The notes under the pieces are model-generated. The model was not told the DNA's origin. It ran no database searches and saw only the letters and a program-made list of their open reading frames with translations. 64,000 nt of DNA from an uncultured Kordiimonas sp. (lineage in GTDB: Bacteria; Pseudomonadota; Alphaproteobacteria; Sphingomonadales; Kordiimonadaceae). The position numbers and the translations under genes were made by a program. Below, piece after piece: positions 43,970 through 53,594 of the stretch; position 1 is the stretch's first letter, and each line of letters opens with the position of its first letter. The stretch is taken from contig CANNDZ010000001.1 in NCBI GenBank assembly GCA_947503575.1, positions 1,178,001 to 1,242,000 of the forward strand, written 5' to 3'.

Positions 43970-44950
43970 ATGAACAATCCGAGCATCCAAAGCCAAAGCG
44001 CTGAATTCCAACAACAGTATCAGGACGGCCCGTTCCCGGCGCTGATTGTCAACGCCGACAAAGATCTTGATCTTGACGGCACCGTTGCATGGGCCAGGGA
44101 AAACAAAGAACATTTGTTCAAGGCCTTGTCAGACAGCGGAACAGTTCTGTTTCGCGACTTTCCCCTTTCGTCGCCGGAAGACTTTGATGCCTTTATCGGT
44201 GCTTTTGGCGAGTCTGGTTTTACCTATAAAGAGTCGCTCTCGAACGCGGTGCGCGTAAACCTGACAGAGCGCGTTTTCACTGCCAACGAGGCACCGCCGG
44301 AAGTGGGCATTTACCTGCATCATGAAATGGCACAAACCCCGCTTTTCCCCTCCAAACTGTATTTTTTCTGTCAGATCGCAGCAGATAAACGCGGTCAAAC
44401 GCCCGTGTGCCGGTCAGACGTGCTGCTGGACCGCATGAAAGAAACCATGCCGGAATTTGTGCAAAACTGCCGTGATAAACTGGTGAAATACAGCCTGATC
44501 ATGCCAGCAAGTGATGACCCGGAATCAGGGCAGGGCCGAGGCTGGCAAAGTACACTTGGCGTTGAAACCCGGCAGGAAGCCGAGGCTCGGCTTGCAAAAC
44601 TGGGCTACAGTTGGGCGTGGCTTGACGACGGCAGCCTGCGCACAACCACGCCAGCGTTACCAGCCATCCGGGAAGCGACCAATGGCCGGGAAGCCTTCTT
44701 CAATCAGTTAATCGCGGCGTTTCTGGGATGGGCCGACGTTAGCCATGCAGGTGTCCACAAAATCGCTTTTGGTGACGGTACACCGATCCCTGCAGATGAT
44801 ATGCAGCGCATTTGCGACATGGCCGAAGACCTCATCGTTGACCTGCCATGGCAAGCGGGTGATGTGGCGCTGGTCGACAATTATCAGGTCATGCATGGTC
44901 GTCGTTCATTTGAAGGCAAGCGCCGCGTGCTTGCAGCGCTTATCTCCTAA
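43970..44950 (+). CDS. TauD/TfdA (SyrP-like) Fe(II)/2-oxoglutarate-dependent oxygenase
   Basis: A 326-aa member of the clavaminate synthase/TauD family. The iron triad is visible as H117-x-E119 (LHHEMAQ), a HxE variant as in SyrP-like hydroxylases, and H309 in VDNYQVMHGRRSFEGKRRVL, with the arginines that bind 2-oxoglutarate just after it. The acidic ligand means hydroxylase rather than halogenase. Related oxygenases hydroxylate amino acids, taurine or phosphonates; the substrate is unknown. It follows the oxidoreductase gene and its stop overlaps that of the convergent RND gene by 4 bp. Confidence 0.88.
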   Translation: MNNPSIQSQSAEFQQQYQDGPFPALIVNADKDLDLDGTVAWARENKEHLFKALSDSGTVLFRDFPLSSPEDFDAFIGAFGESGFTYKESLSNAVRVNLTERVFTANEAPPEVGIYLHHEMAQTPLFPSKLYFFCQIAADKRGQTPVCRSDVLLDRMKETMPEFVQNCRDKLVKYSLIMPASDDPESGQGRGWQSTLGVETRQEAEARLAKLGYSWAWLDDGSLRTTTPALPAIREATNGREAFFNQLIAAFLGWADVSHAGVHKIAFGDGTPIPADDMQRICDMAEDLIVDLPWQAGDVALVDNYQVMHGRRSFEGKRRVLAALIS

Positions 44951-47900
44951 GTCGATGTGGCGGCAGAACGCCTGAACAGTAACATGTAAGCGGCCGGTAC
45001 AAACACCAGCGTCAGCGCCGAGGCAAACGCCAACCCAAACATCATCACGGCTGCCAGCGGTGACCAAAGATTGCCACCAAAGAAATACAGCGGCGCAAGA
45101 CCAACCACCGTCGTGATGGACGTGAGTAGAATGGGCCGCAGTCGCTTCATACCTGCAAGGGTTATGGCCTGATCAATAGGGTTGCTGTCCAGTTCAATAT
45201 CAATCTGGTCCACCAGAACAATGGCGTTATTGATAATGATACCTGCTAGACTGATGATGCCCAGCATCGCGAAAAATGACATGGGTTCGCCGGTCACCCA
45301 CAGCCCGATGGGAACGCCGACAAGTGCCAATGGCACGGTCATGAAAATAACCAATCCGCGTCTCAGCGAATTAAACTGAAACACCACCGCCAGGATCATC
45401 AGCAGAAATGCGTACGGCAATCCGTTGCCAAGCTTGGTGTATATTTCCTGGCTGTCTTCCATCTCTCCAGCGATTTTAACGCTGAAGTCGTCTGGCATCT
45501 CAAGTGCATCCAACCCCGGCTTGATATGCGCATACAGTTCATCTGCCGTCATCTCAGAACTTTTGCCGGTGATTGTAATGGTGCGAACTTGGTCTTTCCG
45601 TCTTATTTGCGAATTTTCAAGCTGAGGTTTTAAAACCGCCAGTTGTTCCAGCGGGGTCAGGTTTTCGCCGTCAGCGCTTGGCAGAATAATATCAAGCAGG
45701 TCGCCAATGCTGTTTCTGTCTCGCTCCGCAGACCGCATCATGATCGGGATCGTTTGGTCTGCGTCGCGGAACTCCGAAATTTCAAACCCATCGAAATACG
45801 CGCTCAGGATTTGAGCCATGTCCTGCGAACTCAGGTTCAACCGGCGCGCTCTGTCCTGGTCAACATCAATCACGAATTTCACCAGCTTTTCGCCCCAGTC
45901 GTGTTTGTTGTCCTGTATGCCGGGTGCAGTGGCGAATAATTGTTCAACCTCGCCCCCTAACGTCAGCAGCTTCTCGAGGCCGCTGCCTGATATTTCAACG
46001 TCAACAAAACCAGACTCGCTCGCCCCCATCGAAAGACGTTTGATGGTAAAGCGGCCCTCTGGCTGATTTTCAAACAAGTGCCGCTTTGCGCGTGCTGCAA
46101 AAATATCGGCTTCTGGACTGCTGTGAGTGTTCACCAGGAAAAAGGCGCTGGCGGGGTCCGGGTCTTCCGGGTTCAGGCTCAGGTAAAACCGCGGTCCGCC
46201 AGACCCTACATACAGAATATGATCCCGGACTTCAGGGTTGGTCTCATCGTCGCTAATCCAGCCAGAAACTTGCTTTGCTATTTGCTCCGTCGCGGAAATA
46301 TGGGCGCCTTTGGGCAGGTCCATATAGATTAGCACCTCGCCGCGTTCACTTGTTGGGAACATCTCGTTCGGGACAGATGAAAACAATTGCACGGTGCCAA
46401 ATATCAGGCCGTAGCTGGCAATGATCACCCAGCCTGCACGTTTTACGGCCACAGGTACGATACGGCCATAGGTGCGGGTCAGGCTATTTTCTCTCTCCTC
46501 AGGAGACTTGGCGTCCCCGTTGCTGCGGCGTCTAAGGAAGTTGGCAGCAATCAGCGGCAGGAAATACATCGCTGAAAGCCACGACCCGATCAGGGTAAGG
46601 GCAACGACCGACCCAAGAGAAAAGGCATACTCCCCTTCCGCGCCGACCAGCAGGAAAAACGGGGTGAAAGCAAAAATAGTAGTTAACGAGGAAATGAGGA
46701 GCGGCATGGCAAACTGTTTACCGGCGGCAGTGGCCGCTGCGTGCCGGGTAGACCCTTCGTCGATACGGCGCAGGATGTCCTCAACAATCACAACTCCATT
46801 ATCGACCAGCAACCCAAGCGATATGATAACTGCGGCGATCGATACCTGCTCCAGCGCCAGGCCCAGAACACTCATGCCAAGTAGCGTGAACATAACGGCA
46901 AACGGCACGATAGATGCGATAACCAGACCAGACCTCAAGCCCAGGAAGCCGAGCACGACGATCAGCACAACAATAAAAGTTTGTGCCACATTTGACAGGG
47001 CATCGTTGATGGCACGCGAAACATCATCTGGTTGGAACGTCGCAAATTCAAATGCATAACCGATGGGTTGAGCCTGCTCAAAAGCGCGTACTTTTTCACG
47101 GACATCAAGCCCCACATCCTGCACATCAAAAGTTGGTTGCATCTGGACAGACACCACCAAAGCGGGGCGACCATTATAGAAAGCAGGCTGTTCCTTTGGT
47201 GACACAATGCCCCGGCGCACGGTGACAATATCGCTCAGGCGCACAAAATCACCGCTATCGGACACCTGTGTCAGCATTGTTTCGATTTCTTCTACGCTTT
47301 TGAAATCGCCGCTCGCTTCCAGTAAAATGGAGCTGCCGTCGGCATTAAGTTTACCGGCAGGCAAAATGATATTTTGCGTTTGTAGGTCGTTAATCAGCGT
47401 GTTTAATTGCGCCCCGATGGTGCCAAATCGGCGTGTATCCAGTTCAAGCCAGATGCGTTCTTCCTGTTCTCCCGATATTTCAACTTTGGATACGCCTTCA
47501 ACGGTGTAAAGCTGGCGTTGCAGTTCTTTCGCCGTTACCTCCATCTCGCGGTAGGTGAAGCCCTCTGCGGTCATTGCGATGGTTGCGATGGCCACTTCCC
47601 CGAAGTCTGTGTTGACGAAAGGACCAAATGTTCCTTCGGGTACTTCGCGTTCCATATCGCCCATCTTGTCCCGCAATTCCTGCCAGATGGGGTCAAGGTC
47701 GGTTACCTCATCTTTGAGGTTCACATACGTCCGCATGCTGCCAGTTTTCAGGACCGTATTGATTTCATCCACTTCTTTGATTTCGCGGATTTTGCGTTCA
47801 ATTTTTTCCGCAATCAGGTTTTCAACGCGTTCCGGTGTCATGCCGGGATACCGGGCATCAACAATCGCGGTGCGGATCAGGATTTGAGGGTCTTCGCGCT

Positions 47901-48003
47901 TGGGGAAATCGACATACAAAAGTATGCCTGAGATCACCAGTGAGACCATCAATAGCATTGTGAAGCGGGCTTTGTTCAGGCCAAGCTCTGTCAGGGATGT
48001 CAT
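44947..48003 (-). CDS. RND efflux pump inner-membrane transporter (AcrB/HAE1-like)
   Basis: A 1018-aa resistance-nodulation-division transporter with two sets of six membrane helices and two large periplasmic loops. The N-terminus GLNKARFTMLLMVSLVISGILLY, the duplicated transmembrane region with LGLLVDNGVVIVEDILRR (about residue 400), and LAGIIINNAIVLVDQID near the C-terminus are characteristic. It is encoded directly after its membrane-fusion partner (12 bp). No outer-membrane TolC gene is adjacent. Substrates cannot be predicted; export of a product of the region or of toxic organic acids is possible. Confidence 0.95.
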   Translation of the reverse strand: MTSLTELGLNKARFTMLLMVSLVISGILLYVDFPKREDPQILIRTAIVDARYPGMTPERVENLIAEKIERKIREIKEVDEINTVLKTGSMRTYVNLKDEVTDLDPIWQELRDKMGDMEREVPEGTFGPFVNTDFGEVAIATIAMTAEGFTYREMEVTAKELQRQLYTVEGVSKVEISGEQEERIWLELDTRRFGTIGAQLNTLINDLQTQNIILPAGKLNADGSSILLEASGDFKSVEEIETMLTQVSDSGDFVRLSDIVTVRRGIVSPKEQPAFYNGRPALVVSVQMQPTFDVQDVGLDVREKVRAFEQAQPIGYAFEFATFQPDDVSRAINDALSNVAQTFIVVLIVVLGFLGLRSGLVIASIVPFAVMFTLLGMSVLGLALEQVSIAAVIISLGLLVDNGVVIVEDILRRIDEGSTRHAAATAAGKQFAMPLLISSLTTIFAFTPFFLLVGAEGEYAFSLGSVVALTLIGSWLSAMYFLPLIAANFLRRRSNGDAKSPEERENSLTRTYGRIVPVAVKRAGWVIIASYGLIFGTVQLFSSVPNEMFPTSERGEVLIYMDLPKGAHISATEQIAKQVSGWISDDETNPEVRDHILYVGSGGPRFYLSLNPEDPDPASAFFLVNTHSSPEADIFAARAKRHLFENQPEGRFTIKRLSMGASESGFVDVEISGSGLEKLLTLGGEVEQLFATAPGIQDNKHDWGEKLVKFVIDVDQDRARRLNLSSQDMAQILSAYFDGFEISEFRDADQTIPIMMRSAERDRNSIGDLLDIILPSADGENLTPLEQLAVLKPQLENSQIRRKDQVRTITITGKSSEMTADELYAHIKPGLDALEMPDDFSVKIAGEMEDSQEIYTKLGNGLPYAFLLMILAVVFQFNSLRRGLVIFMTVPLALVGVPIGLWVTGEPMSFFAMLGIISLAGIIINNAIVLVDQIDIELDSNPIDQAITLAGMKRLRPILLTSITTVVGLAPLYFFGGNLWSPLAAVMMFGLAFASALTLVFVPAAYMLLFRRSAATST

Positions 48004-48015
48004 GATACGGGGCCC

Positions 48016-49161
48016 CTAGCGCGCAGACGGCAGACGGCGTACTTTTTGCCCGTCCGACAAGTAGGAAACGCCGGCAGATGCGATCAGATCGCCTTCATTC
48101 AGGCCACCGACAACGATCACCTGGTTTTCCTTTACGCCGGCAGTGTAAACAGTTTGGCGGTGCACGGTTGATGTATCGGGTTTGAAGACAAATACTTCGG
48201 CTTGGCCGCCGCCATCCCTGATGGATTGACCTTCCCGCAACGATGTTGACCCTGACAGAGAAAAACACTGCAGCGGCACCAGAAAGCCAAAATCCCCTTC
48301 CAGCAAATTGACAGTGATGGCCACATCAGCAGACATGCCGGCTTTCAGGCCGGGCAGGTCTTCCTCTAATGCGACAACAACCGGAAAGGCTGACACCTGA
48401 CCTGCGCGGGAGCCCAGTTCCTTAATGCGGCCTCGGACTGTGCGATTGGATAAGTCAGCGAGTTCAACCTGCGCGGGGTCCCCGACCTTCAGGTCATTGA
48501 TAACCGTTGCGGGCACCGTGAACTCTACTTCAAACGCATTTTCGCTGTAGAGCGATATGATCGTCTGGCCTGCGTTGACGTTAGAATAAGACCGCGCATC
48601 AACCTTCGAGATGATGCCATCGAACGGCGCTTTTAAAATGGCTTTGTCCAGGCGTTCGGCGACAATGGCATACTGTTGAAGCGCTTGGTCTTGCTGCGAA
48701 TCGGCACTTTTGAGGTTGGTTTCGGATGTGTCATACGCCGCCTGCGTTACGTTGCCTGACTTAAGCAGCTCTGCTTTGCGTTCAAAATCAGTTTGGGCGT
48801 TTTCATACGTGGCTTCTGCCTGCTCAAGCGCGGCGCGCGCCTGTTGCAGTTCCAGCCGCAGCGTGGTTTCGTCAATCGTTGTCAGGATATCGCCTGCTTT
48901 CACGCGTTTGCCGACTTCTAGGTCTACTTGCGTAAGTTGGCCAGAAATCTCGAATGACAAAGGCGTTTCATCGGCGGGCTGGATCAGGCTTGGGAAGCGT
49001 CGTTCCATGTTTTGCGCTTGAGCAGACACCTCAAAAACCCGCAAGCCCCTAACGGGCGGTTCTTCTGGCGTTTGTTGTGTGTCACTGCAGCCAGCGGTAG
49101 CAAGAACAGCGACTGCAGAAAATAAATAGACTGTGATTTTTGAAACAAAACGACCAATCAT
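48016..49161 (-). CDS. RND efflux membrane-fusion lipoprotein
   Basis: A 381-aa periplasmic adaptor. The N-terminus (hydrophobic ITVYLFSAVAVLATAGC) ends in a lipobox with the cysteine at residue 25. It is followed by the lipoyl half-motif, a coiled-coil hairpin (about 95-175, rich in Gln, Ala and Glu), the second lipoyl half (LKAPFDGIISKVDARSYSNVNAGQ) and beta-barrel domains. It precedes the RND transporter and forms its inner-membrane to outer-membrane link. Confidence 0.93.
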   Translation of the reverse strand: MIGRFVSKITVYLFSAVAVLATAGCSDTQQTPEEPPVRGLRVFEVSAQAQNMERRFPSLIQPADETPLSFEISGQLTQVDLEVGKRVKAGDILTTIDETTLRLELQQARAALEQAEATYENAQTDFERKAELLKSGNVTQAAYDTSETNLKSADSQQDQALQQYAIVAERLDKAILKAPFDGIISKVDARSYSNVNAGQTIISLYSENAFEVEFTVPATVINDLKVGDPAQVELADLSNRTVRGRIKELGSRAGQVSAFPVVVALEEDLPGLKAGMSADVAITVNLLEGDFGFLVPLQCFSLSGSTSLREGQSIRDGGGQAEVFVFKPDTSTVHRQTVYTAGVKENQVIVVGGLNEGDLIASAGVSYLSDGQKVRRLPSAR

Positions 49162-49324
49162 GCTTTGACCCCGGATAACGACGTAAAATTAAAGACTATG
49201 GGAGACAGGTGTGACTGTCACGTACCATCTTGTACCTGCGGCGTAATGAACTGCTATTATTGTATGGCCGTTTTGCGGCATAGTTTTTTGAGTTCCAGCG
49301 GATCTTCGCCAGCACTTGCAAGCG

Positions 49325-50614
49325 TCAATATAAACTGCCGCAGTCTGGTTGGTTGATGGCTGCTGCGTTGCCGCGATGATCAACCACAGGATTGCCGCCT
49401 TTGATCACCACAGTGACGCCTGAAATCAGGGCATTGATGTCCGCTAGCGGATCGCCTGCGACAGCGACAATGTCAGCGGTAAAACCTGTGGCAATCCGCC
49501 CAAGGCTTTGTTCTTTTCCCAGTAATAGCGCGCCGTTGACGGTTGCGGTTTGAATTGCTTCTGCGGGCGTTAAACCAGCGGCGATAAAAGCGCGCAGTTC
49601 GCAGGTATTTTGTCCAAAACCGGTCATCACGGCATCAGACCCCATGGCGATTGTTACCTCGGCGGCATGAGCCTGGCGAACGCTTTCAATGTTACGCCCA
49701 ATAAAAACATGCAGGTTTGCCTGAGTTTTTTCGTTATAGCCATATTCGTGGCCGTGGTGCGCATAATACCGGTTGTGGTCAATTGTCGGCACGTAAATAA
49801 TGCCCTTTTCCCGCATGGCGGATAATTGCTCGAGGGACATTCCGACTGGGTGGTCTAGCGAGGTGACGCCCGCTGCAATGGCGCCATCAACCGCTTGTGG
49901 GCCATAAGAATGTAAGGTGACGCGCTTGCCGGCTGCGGTTGCAACCTCGACAGCACCCTTGATAGCATCAGCTGTGTAGAACGCGCGGCTGGTCAGGTCT
50001 GACGCACTGCCGCTGGTGCCAAAAATCTTGATCCAGTCTGCGCCCGCATCAATACGTCGCTGGGCTGCAGCCCGCAGAAATTCTGGTGTTGCGGTTTTCA
50101 TGCCTTCAGGCAACGGATCATTAAACGGGTGAATACCGGGCCCGGACGCAAAAATGCGCGGTCCCGGCAGGTTGCCCTGATTTATCGCATCCCGCAGGTC
50201 AAAGTCGAGGTTCTGGTCAGCATTCAAATCCCGCACGCTTGTAACCCCGGAAGCCAGGGTGAGCAAGGCATTGCGCTTCGCGGCATTAAACCTTTCGTCG
50301 CGGCTTGTAGTGCTCAATTCTGCCCAGGCATCACCTTTGGGTGGTCCGGCGAGGCCATAAGTAATGTGGGTGTGAGCGTCAATCAGTCCGGGTAGAGCGG
50401 TCAGGCCGTTCATCAGTTCCAGCGTGCCACCCAGGGAGGTATCAAGACCAATGCCAACGGCCAGGATCTCGCCATTTTCAACAGCAATATCAGTGGCTTG
50501 AAGCCGTTCGCCTGTGCCGTCTATAATGCTGTCAAAGCGGTATACCACAGGATCGGCACCCGCTGCCGCCGTGATCATGAACAAGGCGATTGCCGCTGAA
50601 AAGCTGATCTTCAT
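49325..50614 (-). CDS. Exported amidohydrolase (imidazolonepropionase-like, M38 type)
   Basis: A 429-aa metal-dependent amidohydrolase with a signal peptide (MKISFSAAIALFMITAAAGADP). GGAGGCAAGAT precedes the ATG at 50614, which supports this start over an upstream frame. Metal ligands are visible: HTH (LIDAHTHI), the bridging lysine in DWIKIFGTSG, His in TLHSYG and DHPVG, and Asp in MGSDAV. The family hydrolyses cyclic amides, dipeptides or carbamates; substrate unknown. Secretion suggests a periplasmic peptide or imide substrate. It is divergent from the acyl-CoA synthetase gene. Confidence 0.88.
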   Translation of the reverse strand: MKISFSAAIALFMITAAAGADPVVYRFDSIIDGTGERLQATDIAVENGEILAVGIGLDTSLGGTLELMNGLTALPGLIDAHTHITYGLAGPPKGDAWAELSTTSRDERFNAAKRNALLTLASGVTSVRDLNADQNLDFDLRDAINQGNLPGPRIFASGPGIHPFNDPLPEGMKTATPEFLRAAAQRRIDAGADWIKIFGTSGSASDLTSRAFYTADAIKGAVEVATAAGKRVTLHSYGPQAVDGAIAAGVTSLDHPVGMSLEQLSAMREKGIIYVPTIDHNRYYAHHGHEYGYNEKTQANLHVFIGRNIESVRQAHAAEVTIAMGSDAVMTGFGQNTCELRAFIAAGLTPAEAIQTATVNGALLLGKEQSLGRIATGFTADIVAVAGDPLADINALISGVTVVIKGGNPVVDHRGNAAAINQPDCGSLY

Positions 50615-50708
50615 ATCTTGCCTCCGTTGCTGGCAGCAGCATGCGCCAGAGCGTATGTTATGGCAACGAAAGTTACGACATTGCTTATATTGGCCCGACT
50701 GTGCGGTC

Positions 50709-50756
50709 AAAAAAGTCAGAATTTTCGCAAAAAAATTACGAAAAACCGTAAAAAAG
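50709..50756. promoter_or_regulatory. Phased A-tracts (curved DNA) in the divergent promoter region
   Basis: A-runs start at 50709, 50729, 50741 and 50750, roughly one to two helical turns apart, a pattern that bends DNA. It lies in the 289-bp gap between the amidohydrolase and acyl-CoA synthetase genes, which otherwise shows no gene. A role in promoter architecture is inference. Confidence 0.35.
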
Positions 50757-50903
50757 GGATAATTTCGACCACAAAAAGCGTCCTCTGCAGACGGTTCTGA
50801 TCGACGTTTCCTATCAAGGCATGGATAAGATTTTTATTGCCAATTGTATCTCATGCGACACAAGCTACCCGCATACAAAGGTCGTCTTCTGGGGAGAGAA
50901 AAT

Positions 50904-52457
50904 ATGACCACCGGCAATGCACCACTGGCGACCGACTGGGCCGCCCATTTCACGTATGTCACACCTGACAAAACAGCGACAATTGATCTGGCGAGTGGTC
51001 GCCGTCAAACCTATGCGCAAATGCATGACCGGGTTGGCCGGTTGGCGGCATTTCTGCAAAGCAAAGGTGTCGGTGTTGGTGACCGGGTTGGTTTTCTGGC
51101 GCTGAATTCGACCGATATTATCGACCTCGTGCTGGCCATCTGGCGCATCGGCGGGTCGGCGTTGGCGCTCAACTACCGCCTGACCGCGCCAGAGCTGGAA
51201 TATATCATTGGCGACGCCGCACCTAAGGTGATGGTATTTGACAAAGAATTCACCGCCGTTGTTGATGAACTCAAGACCCTGATCGATATCGATCATTACA
51301 TTGATATGGACGGTCTTGGCGGCCCAACAACCTTTGAGGCAGGCATCAAGGCAAGCCCCCCTATTCTGGAGCGGGTCGAGCAACCCATCACAGATCAGGC
51401 AATGCTGATGTATTCCTCGGGCACAACTGGCAAGCCCAAGGGTGTCATCATCACGCACGAAATGCTGCGCTATTCTCACTTCAACGGCATTGCACCAACT
51501 GCGGCAACGTCAAATGACGTATGGCTGACTCTGATGCCGCAATTCCATATCGGCGGGCTGAATGTAACCAGCTTGCCTGCCATTTCCATTGGCGGCACAG
51601 CGGTGGTGATGCGCATGTTTGACCCGGAGGCAACGCTTGATGTCATCAATGACCCGGAGCTGAACATCAATCACACGCTGGGTGTGCCTGCGATGTTTAA
51701 TGCCATGCGCATGTCGCCCAAAGCCGCCACCACCGACTATTCGCGCCTCAAGGCAACGCTGGCGGGCGGTGCAAGTGTGCCTAAAGAGCTGGTGGAATGG
51801 TGGTACGAGCGCGGCCTGATCATTCAGGATGGGTACGGCATGACCGAATCTGCCGCCAGCAATTGCATGACATCCCGCGCTGATGTGCCGCGTATCATCG
51901 GCACATCGGGCAAGGCGCTGCAATATACGGAAATGAAGATCGTCGACGCGCACGGCAACCGCGTAGCGCAAGGCGAGGTCGGCGAAATCTGGATGCGCGG
52001 CCCGGTAATCACCCCTGGCTACTGGAACAATGACAGCGCAAACGCAGAGTCGTTTGAGGATGGCTGGTTCAAGTCCGGCGACATCGCGCGCCAGGACGAT
52101 GAGGGCAACTTCATCCTGCAGGACCGCGCGAAAGATATGTACATCTCGGGCGGTGAAAATGTCTATCCGGCAGAAGTGGAGGGCGTGCTCTTTGAAATGG
52201 AACAAATCCTCGATGTTGCCGTGATCGGCATGGCCGATGAAAAATGGGGCGAAACCGGCTGTGCTGTTGTGGTATTGGGCGATGGTCACAACCTGACCAT
52301 TGAGGCTGTTCGCAGCCACTGTGATGCCAAACTGGCGCGCTACAAACACCCCATGCATTTGGTCATGATGGACGTTTTGCCAAGGAACGCTACGGGCAAG
52401 GTGAAGAAATTTGAGTTGCGGGAAATTGTACCCAATCTGATGCAAAAACAGGGGTAA
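50904..52457 (+). CDS. Acyl-CoA synthetase (AMP-forming, class I adenylate-forming enzyme)
   Basis: A 517-aa fatty acid or aromatic acid-CoA ligase. The P-loop MYSSGTTGKPKG is at residues 169-180; QDGYGMTESAASN and GWFKSGDIARQDDEGNF are further core motifs, and the C-terminal PRNATGKVKKFELRE holds the catalytic lysine. The ATG at 50904 follows GGGGAGAG; the frame upstream to 50844 is leader. It begins the plus-strand catabolic run and presumably activates its entry substrate. Confidence 0.93.
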   Translation: MTTGNAPLATDWAAHFTYVTPDKTATIDLASGRRQTYAQMHDRVGRLAAFLQSKGVGVGDRVGFLALNSTDIIDLVLAIWRIGGSALALNYRLTAPELEYIIGDAAPKVMVFDKEFTAVVDELKTLIDIDHYIDMDGLGGPTTFEAGIKASPPILERVEQPITDQAMLMYSSGTTGKPKGVIITHEMLRYSHFNGIAPTAATSNDVWLTLMPQFHIGGLNVTSLPAISIGGTAVVMRMFDPEATLDVINDPELNINHTLGVPAMFNAMRMSPKAATTDYSRLKATLAGGASVPKELVEWWYERGLIIQDGYGMTESAASNCMTSRADVPRIIGTSGKALQYTEMKIVDAHGNRVAQGEVGEIWMRGPVITPGYWNNDSANAESFEDGWFKSGDIARQDDEGNFILQDRAKDMYISGGENVYPAEVEGVLFEMEQILDVAVIGMADEKWGETGCAVVVLGDGHNLTIEAVRSHCDAKLARYKHPMHLVMMDVLPRNATGKVKKFELREIVPNLMQKQG

Positions 52458-52533
52458 ATTCATCAGCGATCGCGCAAAATCAACGGGCGCTCCCAGCGAC
52501 TGGAGCGTTTACGCTGCACCGGTAAACTCTCTG

Positions 52534-53505
52534 TTGCTGGCGGCAGAACAGCTTGGTGCCAAACGCACTGAATTGGTGGCCGCAGCGGGCATCAATCCGC
52601 TGTGGCTTGAAGACCCAGAACACCGCATACCGGTTGCCCACTATTTTCGTTTGTTTGAAGCAGCGGAAAAGGCCACCGCCTGCCCGAACATCGGCCTGTA
52701 TGCCGGTCGAATTAGTTATCTGACTGGTCTGAACTTGCAGCTTTATATGGCAACCATCTGCCATACCTTCCGGGACTATCTGAACCTGATGCCCAGTGTG
52801 CTGAAAATGTGGGGTGATATTGGCGAGGTGAAAATTAAGGCAGACGGTGATTTCATTCGACTTGATTGGCTGCCGCTGGAGGCAGGCACCGGCGCGCAGC
52901 GCTATCTAACCGACGTTATGTTGGCCGCCAGCGCCATGATTGTCGACAGCCTGTGCGTGATGCCCAACCCGGTTTTGAGAGCGCAGGTAACCTATGCACG
53001 CCCCACAGATGAAACACTTCTCAAAAATATGCTGAGTAAGGACATCACTTTTGATGCGCCGGCCAGTTGTCTGTATTTTGAACGGGCGTCGCTCAGGTTA
53101 CCATTGGTCCAGCAAAGCTATCGCGGGGCCCAGGGGGGTGTTATTCCGTTTGCCGATCTGTTTGACGGCAAAGACCCCAGCGACAAATTCTGGTCCCGGC
53201 TGCGCCAATCTATCGTGCGCTTGTTGCCTCTTGGTGACTTGTCTGTCGATATGGTCGCTGCTGACATGAACATGTCTGCCCGCACTTTGCAGCGGTCGTT
53301 AAAGCAGCGCACAACGAGTTTTCGGGACGAAGTGCGAGACATCCGTTCGCAGCTTGCGGTGCGTTACCTAAGTGACCCGACCGTGACGGTCACCGACACT
53401 GCTTTTATGCTGGGCTACAGTGACCAGGCCGCATTTTCCAGCGCCTTCAAAACATGGCATGCGTGTGCCCCCAGCGACTATCGTCAAAAAGCTGGTTTGG
53501 CGTAA
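52534..53505 (+). CDS. AraC-family transcriptional regulator
   Basis: At least 323 aa: an N-terminal Arabinose_bd-type domain of the OruR/ArgR-like family (about 1-190) and a C-terminal AraC double helix-turn-helix (about 225-320, with MNMSARTLQRSLKQRTTSFRDEVRD and AFMLGYSDQAAFSSAFKTW). The first standard start is TTG at 52534, but the frame is open back to 52441 and encodes plausible N-terminal sequence (SDWSVYAAPVNSLL). An ATC at 52462 preceded by AGGGG is a possible non-canonical start. It lies within the operon and likely controls it. Confidence 0.85.
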   Translation: MLAAEQLGAKRTELVAAAGINPLWLEDPEHRIPVAHYFRLFEAAEKATACPNIGLYAGRISYLTGLNLQLYMATICHTFRDYLNLMPSVLKMWGDIGEVKIKADGDFIRLDWLPLEAGTGAQRYLTDVMLAASAMIVDSLCVMPNPVLRAQVTYARPTDETLLKNMLSKDITFDAPASCLYFERASLRLPLVQQSYRGAQGGVIPFADLFDGKDPSDKFWSRLRQSIVRLLPLGDLSVDMVAADMNMSARTLQRSLKQRTTSFRDEVRDIRSQLAVRYLSDPTVTVTDTAFMLGYSDQAAFSSAFKTWHACAPSDYRQKAGLA

Positions 53506-53594
53506 AATAAATATAAAATGGCGTAAAATCGCATGAATATCCCTTCATTTTGACGTAGTCTTTCGCTCTGCCACTTGCTTATGGGGAGAGAGCC

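Noticed and set aside
51510-52463. Minus-strand open frame of 317 codons opposite the acyl-CoA synthetase
   Set aside because: Antisense to a clear adenylate-forming enzyme; His-rich shadow composition and no ribosome site.
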